Shown: positions 1 through 5,004 of the stretch, piece by piece
How the letters are laid out: each line of letters opens with the position of its first letter
Position numbering within the stretch: position 1 is the first letter of the stretch
DNA from: Verrucomicrobia bacterium UBA3214
Lineage (GTDB): Bacteria; Verrucomicrobiota; Kiritimatiellia; RFP12; UBA1067
Direction of reading: 5' to 3'
DNA: 5,004 nt
Assembly: GCA_002363575.1 (NCBI GenBank)
Contig: DEWI01000121.1
Location: forward strand, 1 to 5,004
The notes under the pieces: generated by a model
What the model saw: the letters and a program-made list of their open reading frames with translations, nothing else
Told to the model about the DNA's origin: nothing
The model's database searches: none
Made by a program: the position numbers and the translations under genes

Positions 1-75
1 CGAGGTGAGGGTGGATTTGCAGCCGACGAGCGCGAGAAGCGCCGCCGTGACGACGAGGAACTTTGGTTTTGCCAT
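1..75 (-). CDS. N-terminus of a lipoprotein, cut by the window edge
   Basis: Only the first 25 codons are present, reading leftward from an ATG at 73-75. The peptide begins MAKPK, followed by a hydrophobic stretch and the lipobox L-V-G-C, with the cysteine at residue 19. This is a type II (lipoprotein) signal peptide, so the mature protein should be lipidated and anchored in a membrane. The residues after the cysteine are K-S, not aspartate, so the E. coli inner-membrane retention rule does not apply; outer-membrane placement is an inference. The start is supported by a purine-rich ribosome binding site, AAAGGTGA at 78-85, two bases from the ATG, and by an extended -10 promoter just upstream. 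It follows the GH127 gene in the same direction but appears to have its own promoter after a terminator. The function cannot be judged from this fragment. Confidence 0.8.
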   Translation of the reverse strand, partial: MAKPKFLVVTAALLALVGCKSTLTS

Positions 76-114
76 ATTCACCTTTCGTGTGTAGTGTTCG
101 GTTCAACGGGAGAA

Positions 115-143
115 ATTATATCAAAAAACCGATGGGCGCGTAA
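115..143 (-). promoter_or_regulatory. Extended -10 promoter for the lipoprotein gene
   Basis: Read on the minus strand, 115-120 is a perfect TATAAT preceded by TG plus one base (122-123), which is the extended -10 form TGnTATAAT. Seventeen bases upstream, 138-143 reads TTACGC, a poor -35; extended -10 promoters often tolerate this. The predicted transcript start is near 108, giving a leader of roughly 30 bases with a ribosome binding site at 78-85. The AT-rich patch stands out against GC-rich surroundings. The call is based on consensus matching only. Confidence 0.65.
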
Positions 144-163
144 GGGGGGAGATTGCCCGCCGG
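123..163 (-). terminator. Probable intrinsic terminator after the GH127 gene
   Basis: On the minus strand, one base after the GH127 stop codon, CCGGCGGGC (155-163) can pair with GCCCATCGG (129-137). This forms a 9-base-pair stem with one C-A mismatch and one G-U pair, closing a 17-base loop. Six T residues (123-128) follow the stem directly, the usual form of a rho-independent terminator. The large loop and the mismatch make it moderate rather than strong. Its T-run touches the extended -10 element of the next promoter. Confidence 0.55.
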
Positions 164-164
164 C

Positions 165-2594
165 TTATTTGAAGCGGCATTCGAGAATGCCGCCGGAGAA
201 GCGTTTCTGCAGCGCGATGTTGATGCGAACGGCTTGCGCGGTTGCGGCGGACGGCAGCTCGAGCGCGCAGAAGCGATCTTTCGCGATCGTGCCCGGGAGA
301 GCGCACTCCTGCCACGGGGCGTCTTCCGATTCGCGCCATGAAAGGCTCCAAGCCTCCGGCAGCCGGCATTCGCCCTTGCCGGTATCGTCAAACCAGTAAA
401 TCTCTACTCCGCGCAGAGTCTTCGGAGCGGAGAAATCGAACTGCACCCATTCGCGAGTGCCTTTATGATCCCAGAACGTGAGGCGAGGAATGGATTGATC
501 GTCCGAGGCTTTCGGCTCTACGCCATCGATGGCGGCGCCGACGGAATCGCGCGAGAAGCAGTGCGAAGCGCTCGCAACGACCGGCGGGCGCTCGACAGGA
601 AACCAAGTCTGCATTTCGTTGCCGCTTGCGCGGTTCCCCCAGATGGCATACGGAACGAGCACGACGCCATTCGAAGATTTCAGAGACGGGAAAGACTGGT
701 CGCCGATAGCGATTTCACCCGTCGCGAACGACGCATCCGCAGGAATGACGGCGTCGAACGCCCTTCCTCCATTGTCCGCGCCTTCCGCGCAATAGAGCAC
801 AGGGCCGCGCATGACCGCAAGCCGTCCACGATCGGCTTCGACGGCGGGATGGGCTTTGATGCGGCGTGGCGGCATGTTCATCTGGACTTCAACGACGTCA
901 CCCTTCTTCCATGCACGGTCGATCGCGCAAAAGCCGTCCACCGGCGCTACTTCGACATTCTCGCCATTCACCTTGACCGAGAAATCCGCGAGCGTGCCAG
1001 GCTCGGTTTGCGTATAGAGATCGCTCGGCACGGGACGCCCGACGCACCATCCCGGCACGCGGATATTGAGCGTGAACGCCAAGGTGCCGTCCGGGGATTC
1101 GGGAGTGACCTCGATGCGCGAATTCCCTTCCCACGGGTAGGCCGTCTTCTGCGAAAGCTTTACATCGCCCCAATAGAGCGACAGCTTCACATCGCTCTCC
1201 ACGAATAGATTGACGTATGCCGCATTCGCGCGCGTGGCGTATGCGAACTGCGCGATCTGCGGAATGAACCGGACGACATTCACCGGGCAGCACGAGCAGC
1301 CGAACCACTTGGAACGCTTGTAGCCTCCCTTGGAAGCCAGCGGATTCGGATAGAAAAATTCATCGCCTCGCAGGCTCACGCCGGAGAGGATGCCGTTGTA
1401 GATCGCCAGCTCCATGACGTCGATGTACTTGGCGTCGCCGTGCATGAGGAACATGCGTTCGTTCCAGAGAGCGTTGCCGATTCCCGCGCACGTTTCGTTG
1501 TATGCCGTCTCATTGGGGAGTTCATAGTTCGCGCCGAAGGATTCGCCGCGATGCCGCGCGCCAACGGAGCCGTTGAGCGCGAGTTTCTTCCGCACCACGT
1601 TTTCCCATATGGCGTCGATCGCCTTGATGTAATCGTCGTTGCCGGCGAGCGCTGCGACATCCGCCATGCCGCAATAGAGGTATGTGGCGCGGACGGCGTG
1701 GCCGACGGCCTCGCGCTGCCGCGTCACGGGCAGGTGCGTCTGGAAATACGCGCCGTGGGCGTCCATCTCGCTGCCGGCGACGAGTTCGCCGGACTGCGCG
1801 GAAACCTTGCCCCAGCGCGCATCGCCGCCTTGGCGGCCGCGCATGTCGAGGAGGAACTGCGCAAGCTTCAAATACCTCGCCTCGCCGGTCGCGCGATACA
1901 GTTTGCAAAGCGCCAGCTCTATTTCCTGGTGCCCGGAAGTGTCTTTGAGCTGCGACGGCGCCGGGCCGAACGTGCGGTCGATGAGATCGGCGGATTTGAT
2001 CGCGGCGTCGAGAAGCGTCCGCTTGCCTGTCGCTTCCCAGTATGCGACGGCGGCTTCATAGAGATGCCCGACGTTGTAGAATTCATGGCTGTGCGAGAGA
2101 TAGCTCCAGCGCGTCGGCCCCATGCGATCGAAGCCCAGCTTGCCGTCCTTTCCTATTTTGGTATGGCCAAGCGTGCGGGCGGTGTAGAGATACCCGTCCG
2201 GCTCCTGCGCGCCGGCGATCGCCTCGTTTACGCTATCGACATATTTCTCCAGCTCCGCATCGGGGTGCAGCGCGAGGATGTACGCCGCGCCCTCAACGAC
2301 TTTGTAAACGTCCGAATCGTCGAATGGAATTCCCTTGAACGTGCCCCACTCGTGCGCGGCGGCCTTCCTGAAATTCGGTATGCGCGCGAGTTCGCATTTC
2401 TCGAAATCCGTCTTCAGGGTGACGAGACGGTTTGTCTCGATGCGCGGGAGCCAGAACCCTCCGATGACGGTCACATTCGTAAGCGCGGCCGGACGGAATG
2501 GATAATCGTTTGCCGGGCAAAGCAATGCGAACATCGCGGCGGCCGCCGCGAAAACGCCCTGGACGCGGGAACGGGCACGGTTTCTCTCTATCAT
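165..2594 (-). CDS. Secreted GH127 (DUF1680) glycosidase, beta-L-arabinofuranosidase type
   Basis: This 809-residue protein belongs to glycoside hydrolase family 127 (DUF1680). Characterised members are mainly retaining exo-beta-L-arabinofuranosidases with a zinc-bound cysteine nucleophile, and one clade removes aceric acid from rhamnogalacturonan II. Family landmarks are HSHEFYNVGHLYEAAVAYW (about 168-186) and SGHQEIELALCKLYRATGE (about 220-238). The residues of the HypBA1 active site can be placed with correct local spacing: Glu351 in HRGE as acid/base; Glu367 and Cys369 in NETC as zinc ligands; Cys435 (nucleophile) and Cys436 in GCSCCPVN. From about residue 668 to the end there is a beta-rich segment resembling a discoidin (F5/8 type C, CBM32-like) domain, which may bind carbohydrate. 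The N-terminus has Arg-rich residues 4-10, a hydrophobic core and a possible cleavage site after C-P-A (about residue 28), so export to the periplasm or beyond is likely. The ATG at 2594 was chosen over an in-frame GTG at 2633 and an ATG at 2618 because it has AAGGA upstream and gives a compact signal peptide. It lies 48 bases downstream of the permease gene, probably in the same transcript. The family is certain; the exact substrate is not. Confidence 0.93.
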   Translation of the reverse strand: MIERNRARSRVQGVFAAAAAMFALLCPANDYPFRPAALTNVTVIGGFWLPRIETNRLVTLKTDFEKCELARIPNFRKAAAHEWGTFKGIPFDDSDVYKVVEGAAYILALHPDAELEKYVDSVNEAIAGAQEPDGYLYTARTLGHTKIGKDGKLGFDRMGPTRWSYLSHSHEFYNVGHLYEAAVAYWEATGKRTLLDAAIKSADLIDRTFGPAPSQLKDTSGHQEIELALCKLYRATGEARYLKLAQFLLDMRGRQGGDARWGKVSAQSGELVAGSEMDAHGAYFQTHLPVTRQREAVGHAVRATYLYCGMADVAALAGNDDYIKAIDAIWENVVRKKLALNGSVGARHRGESFGANYELPNETAYNETCAGIGNALWNERMFLMHGDAKYIDVMELAIYNGILSGVSLRGDEFFYPNPLASKGGYKRSKWFGCSCCPVNVVRFIPQIAQFAYATRANAAYVNLFVESDVKLSLYWGDVKLSQKTAYPWEGNSRIEVTPESPDGTLAFTLNIRVPGWCVGRPVPSDLYTQTEPGTLADFSVKVNGENVEVAPVDGFCAIDRAWKKGDVVEVQMNMPPRRIKAHPAVEADRGRLAVMRGPVLYCAEGADNGGRAFDAVIPADASFATGEIAIGDQSFPSLKSSNGVVLVPYAIWGNRASGNEMQTWFPVERPPVVASASHCFSRDSVGAAIDGVEPKASDDQSIPRLTFWDHKGTREWVQFDFSAPKTLRGVEIYWFDDTGKGECRLPEAWSLSWRESEDAPWQECALPGTIAKDRFCALELPSAATAQAVRINIALQKRFSGGILECRFK

Positions 2595-2598
2595 GTTT

Positions 2599-2605
2599 TC
2601 CTTCT
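2599..2605 (-). promoter_or_regulatory. Ribosome binding site that fixes the GH127 start
   Basis: The minus strand reads AGAAGGA here, with AAGGA four bases from the ATG at 2592-2594. The in-frame ATG at 2616-2618 has no such motif. The GTG at 2631-2633 has only an AAGGTGA about nine bases upstream, overlapping the permease stop codon. With the signal peptide, this favours the ATG at 2594. Confidence 0.6.
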
Positions 2606-2642
2606 CTTTCGTTTGCATGAAAATGAATTGCACAGGCTATCT

Positions 2643-4025
2643 TCACCTTGTGACGACTACTACGGCGGAAGCGACGGCGATGACAATGGCGAAATAGGCG
2701 ACCGCCCTTCCCATGACTTCGCTTTCGCGTCCGGACAGCCCTGCCGCCGCGCAGCCAAGCACGATCGACTGCGGGCAGAGCATCTTGCCTATCCCCGCGC
2801 CCATGATATTGGCGGCGGCGAAAAGGAATTTCTCTGGTTCGCTCGTCGCAACCGAGACCTGCAAAGAGCCGAAGAGGACGTTCGAGCTGGTGCCGGAGCC
2901 GGTCACGAAACCGCCGAGCGCGCCAATGACTCCCGAGACGGCGGCATAGCCCTTCCCCGTTGCGGCGACGATGGCGCCGGCGATTGCAGACGTCATCCCC
3001 GAGGCGGACATTGTCTTTGCAAGGGCCAGCACGGTGCAGATCGTCAATATCGCCAAGGCGTATTTCCGCGCGGTGGCGGCGAGCAATGCGGCGAGGCGCA
3101 AAGGCTTGATGCGCTGGCACAACCCTCCTGCAAACGCCGCCGCGAGGATGAGAATGCCAGGGGAAAGCTTGCGGCCTTGGGGCATGGCGGCATTCGCGGC
3201 AAGCGCCGCGATGACGAATGCGAAAGGCATCCACGCCCAAGCCTGGCGCCGAAAGTCTATCGCCTTGCGGTCGCCGGCGAGCGCGAGCGCGAGCATCACG
3301 CAAAGCCCGCCGGCAACGTCAGGGAGTTCGCAGCCGGCGAACGCCGCGACCGCCAGCCACGGAACGAGGAAGGCGAAATCCGCGACGACGCCGAGAAGCC
3401 ACTTCTCCTTCAACCCTCTCCAGCCGTCGGCGACGAAAAGGATCAGGAATGGCGAGAGCAAAGTGGCGGTGATCTGGAGAAGCGCGATCGTCTTCGTCAG
3501 CCGTGCGGCATCGAGTCCAGTCTCGTGCGCCAGCACCATCGTGGGCACGCCGACGGAGCCGAACGCCGTCGGCGTAGTATTCGCGACCAGGCAGCAAAGC
3601 ACGGCTTTCAGCGGATCGAAACCCGCGCCTACGAGTATCGCGCACGGTATCGCGACAGCCGTGCCAAAGCCCGCCATGCCTTCCATGAAGTTTCCAAAGC
3701 CCCACGCGACAAGCAGCGCGAGATAGCGGCGGTCTGCGGAAAGCGAAGCAAGCCCGTTGCGAATTACAGCGCCGGCTCCGGATTGTTCGACGACGGCGTA
3801 CGTGAAAAGCGCGGCGATTATGACGAGGCCGATAGGGAAAAGCCCAGTGGCGACGCCGCCAGCCGCGGCTTCGGCGAGTTCACGGACGCCAAGCGATTTC
3901 CAGAAGAGCGCAATAGCCGCGCCCGAAGCGAATGCGAGCAATGCCGCGCGCCATGCCGCAAGCTTCAGCGCCGCGAGAGCGAGCAACAGAACGAGTATCG
4001 GCAGTATCGAGAGAAAAGCGTCCAT
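2643..4025 (-). CDS. LctP-family lactate/glycolate-type permease
   Basis: This is a 460-residue polytopic inner-membrane protein of the lactate permease family (TC 2.A.14, LldP/LctP/GlcA), whose members carry L- or D-lactate and glycolate with protons. Recognisable blocks are FGNFMEGMAGFGTAVAIP (110-127), LVANTTPTAFGSVGVP (146-161), GGFVTGSGTSSNVLFGS (371-387) and AAANIMGAGIGKMLCPQS (403-420). Most of the chain is hydrophobic helices, about a dozen by eye. It is shorter than E. coli LldP (about 550 residues), yet both family ends are present, so it looks intact. The ATG at 4025 is preferred to in-frame TTG codons at 4049 and 4043, since the first would leave almost no leader after the predicted transcript start. 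The ribosome binding site is weak, so the start is less sure than the family. The gene has its own promoter and precedes the GH127 gene by 48 bases. Whether it imports or exports, and which hydroxy acid it carries, cannot be told from sequence alone. Confidence 0.92.
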   Translation of the reverse strand: MDAFLSILPILVLLLALAALKLAAWRAALLAFASGAAIALFWKSLGVRELAEAAAGGVATGLFPIGLVIIAALFTYAVVEQSGAGAVIRNGLASLSADRRYLALLVAWGFGNFMEGMAGFGTAVAIPCAILVGAGFDPLKAVLCCLVANTTPTAFGSVGVPTMVLAHETGLDAARLTKTIALLQITATLLSPFLILFVADGWRGLKEKWLLGVVADFAFLVPWLAVAAFAGCELPDVAGGLCVMLALALAGDRKAIDFRRQAWAWMPFAFVIAALAANAAMPQGRKLSPGILILAAAFAGGLCQRIKPLRLAALLAATARKYALAILTICTVLALAKTMSASGMTSAIAGAIVAATGKGYAAVSGVIGALGGFVTGSGTSSNVLFGSLQVSVATSEPEKFLFAAANIMGAGIGKMLCPQSIVLGCAAAGLSGRESEVMGRAVAYFAIVIAVASAVVVVTR

Positions 4026-4058
4026 CCAGCGTGATCTTTGCAATCTCAAACACGGCGC

Positions 4059-4087
4059 ATTATACCATAAACGCGTTCAGCGGGCAA
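4059..4087 (-). promoter_or_regulatory. Sigma-70-like promoter for the permease-GH127 unit
   Basis: On the minus strand, TTGCCC (4082-4087, four of six bases matching TTGACA) is followed by a 17-base spacer and a perfect TATAAT (4059-4064). TG plus one base stands directly before the -10, making it an extended -10. The predicted start of transcription is about 4051-4053, roughly 26-28 bases before the permease ATG. The -35 and part of the spacer overlap the last codons and stop of the phosphoesterase gene. Confidence 0.75.
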
Positions 4088-4104
4088 CGGGGCCGCGCGC
4101 GTTT
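4069..4104 (-). repeat. Inverted repeat across the permease promoter
   Basis: AAACGCG at 4098-4104 (minus strand) is perfectly complementary to CGCGTTT at 4069-4075, separated by 22 bases that contain the -35 element and the phosphoesterase stop codon. Inside, GCGG and CCGC can also pair. In the upstream transcript this could fold as a weak terminator-like hairpin, although only three T residues follow. In DNA it could be an operator. Neither role is demonstrated, and a 7-base GC-rich match may arise by chance. Confidence 0.35.
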
Positions 4105-4931
4105 CCGGCGCCGCCGCGCTTCACGCGCAGCGGTCGCGCGAGCATGGAAATCCTCGCGATTTCGCCGAAGTCGCCGAAGTTGGCGCTGTGGGCGTCGGCG
4201 CCATAGACGAAGGGAACGCCGCGCGCGGCGAGGGCATCGCAAAAGCGCTGCGACGGGTAGGCGTCTGCCATCCAGCCGCGCGAGATTCCGCCGGTGTTTA
4301 TTTCGACGGTTTTGCCGGATGCGGCGATGGCGTCCGCGGTTGCCTCCAGCTCTTTCAGATACCACGGCGCGGATTCATCGAGCCAATTCAAGCGGCCGTT
4401 GAATTTCCGCAAGAGATCGGCGTGGCCGACGATATCGAAATCGAACTCTTCGACCATGCGGCGCTCCGCCGCGAAATAGGCTTCTGCGAAGGCGCGGAAA
4501 TCTCCGCCGAAATGGCTCTTTACGCCCTCGACGAAAGAGCCGGGGGATTTATCGACATCGACAATGGCGCCATCGGGGGCGCGCAGGAAATGTATCGAGC
4601 CGATCATGAAATCGAGCGAAAGCCCCGCCGGCTCCAGCGCGGCATCGTAAAGCTTGCGCGAAGGCGCGGCGCTGCCGGGCAGATAATCCGCCTCCACGCC
4701 GAGGAGGATTTCGAGGCGCCCGGAGTATTCCGCGGCGAGTTCGCGTATTTCCGCGGCGTATCGCGGAAGTTTCGCCGCGGTCACCGGCCATTCCAGCATA
4801 TCGCCGGGCAGCATCGCATGCGAAGAAAACCCCAGCGTTTCGAAGCCTGCCGAGATGGCGGCATCCGCCATCTCGCGCGGCGTCGCCGCGCCATCGCACC
4901 ACTTCGTATGCGTATGATAGTTCGTTTTCAT
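4077..4931 (-). CDS. PHP-domain phosphoesterase, histidinol-phosphatase (HisK/HisJ) type
   Basis: This is a 284-residue cytoplasmic enzyme of the PHP superfamily, closest in look to the HisK/HisJ class that hydrolyses L-histidinol phosphate to L-histidinol in histidine synthesis. The metal-binding set typical of the fold is complete: His6 and His8 in YHTHTKWCDG, His38 in FSSHAMLP, Glu80 in LGVEADY, His114 in IGSIHFL, His170 in DIVGHADLLRKF, and Asp246 and His248 in YGADAHS. The segment VEINTGGISRG near 209-219 followed by AYPSQRF is also characteristic. The length fits the family (about 260-290). The ATG at 4931 places the first metal-binding motif at residue 5, as usual for PHP enzymes; an upstream in-frame TTG at 4991 would overlap the preceding gene and add an unmatched extension. 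No clear ribosome binding site is seen, so translation may be coupled to the preceding gene, which stops 13 bases before. The last 11 residues or so are Gly/Arg-rich and look dispensable. The PHP fold is certain; histidinol phosphate as the substrate is probable only, because related PHP enzymes act on other phosphoesters. Confidence 0.88.
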   Translation of the reverse strand: MKTNYHTHTKWCDGAATPREMADAAISAGFETLGFSSHAMLPGDMLEWPVTAAKLPRYAAEIRELAAEYSGRLEILLGVEADYLPGSAAPSRKLYDAALEPAGLSLDFMIGSIHFLRAPDGAIVDVDKSPGSFVEGVKSHFGGDFRAFAEAYFAAERRMVEEFDFDIVGHADLLRKFNGRLNWLDESAPWYLKELEATADAIAASGKTVEINTGGISRGWMADAYPSQRFCDALAARGVPFVYGADAHSANFGDFGEIARISMLARPLRVKRGGAGNARGPVAR

Positions 4932-4944
4932 ATGCGCTTGCGGC

Positions 4945-5004
4945 TTAGGAGATGAGCATGTAGAGAGCGGTGCCGGCGAATATCGCGACAAGCCCCGAGC
5001 GCGT
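4945..5004 (-). CDS. C-terminal end of a small membrane protein, possibly AzlD-like
   Basis: The last 19 codons and a TAA stop (4945-4947) of a gene that starts outside the window. The peptide TRSGLVAIFAGTALYMLIS is one hydrophobic helix ending at the C-terminus. AzlD proteins (PF05437), the small partner of AzlC in branched-chain amino acid export, often end in this pattern: a basic residue, then a helix with G-x-x-x-Y-x-L-L. The match is suggestive but very short, and other small membrane proteins could end this way. The open frame reaches the window edge, and the stop is 13 bases from the phosphoesterase ATG, so the two are probably one transcript. Confidence 0.5.
   Translation of the reverse strand, partial: TRSGLVAIFAGTALYMLIS

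Noticed and set aside
465..1208. A 247-codon plus-strand open frame inside the GH127 gene
   Set aside because: Antisense shadow of the GH127 beta domains, with no domain or convincing start signals.
2614..2632. TGCA motifs spaced 11 bases apart in the gap between permease and GH127 genes, a possible operator
   Set aside because: Only four bases per arm, and TGCA is itself a palindrome; too weak to call a site, and no promoter is seen beside it.
2595..2633. A 13-residue N-terminal extension of GH127 from GTG at 2633
   Set aside because: It would put extra charged residues before the signal peptide, and the ATG at 2594 has the better-placed ribosome binding site.
3277..3294. Three tandem copies of the hexamer GCGAGC (plus strand)
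   Set aside because: It encodes the Leu-Ala repeats of a permease membrane helix, so the repetition is explained by coding sequence.
2293..3303. A 336-codon open frame on the minus strand, bridging the permease and GH127 genes in another frame
   Set aside because: Arg/His-rich low-information product in a shifted frame of two clear genes; no motif, and it overlaps conserved family blocks.
1440..4034. An 864-codon open frame on the plus strand, antisense to both the permease and GH127 genes
   Set aside because: Its product is rich in Arg, Glu, Ala and Gly with no recognisable domain. It is a by-product of GC-rich codon use in the two well-supported minus-strand genes, and it simply runs across their junction.
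4188..4955. A 255-codon plus-strand open frame opposite the phosphoesterase gene
   Set aside because: Antisense to a gene with a complete PHP metal-binding set; its product shows no family pattern.

Overview
All genes in this window lie on the minus strand, so the biological order runs from high to low coordinates. There are three complete genes and two genes cut by the window edges. In transcription order they are: the last codons of a small membrane protein, probably AzlD-like (4945-5004); a PHP-domain histidinol-phosphatase-type phosphoesterase (4077-4931); an LctP-family lactate/glycolate-type permease (2643-4025); a secreted GH127 (DUF1680) glycosidase with a discoidin-like C-terminal domain (165-2594); and the first 25 codons of a lipoprotein (1-75). 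Coding density is high, and there is no stretch above 100 bases without a gene.

Three transcription units can be argued. The membrane-protein tail and the phosphoesterase are 13 bases apart and look co-transcribed from a promoter outside the window; their probable themes (branched-chain amino acid export and histidine synthesis) both concern amino acids. A good sigma-70-like promoter (TTGCCC, 17-base spacer, extended TGgTATAAT) at the end of the phosphoesterase gene then starts a permease-GH127 unit. The 47 bases between those two genes hold no terminator that I can see. This unit ends in a plausible intrinsic terminator directly after the GH127 stop codon. The U-tract of that terminator runs into a second extended -10 promoter (TGaTATAAT), which drives the lipoprotein gene.

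The organism is a GC-rich diderm bacterium: it has a Sec signal on the glycosidase, a lipobox on the last gene and a plant-glycan-type hydrolase. The two TATAAT promoters argue against Bacteroidota, whose housekeeping -10 differs. The gene style would fit a gut or rumen member of the Verrucomicrobiota/Kiritimatiellota group, but that placement is inference from general impression, not from a marker gene.

The most interesting point is the pairing of a GH127 enzyme with a 2-hydroxy-acid permease. It suggests either linked arabinoside breakdown and acid transport, or a GH127 acting on an acidic sugar. No clearly novel system, mobile element, CRISPR array or RNA gene was seen.
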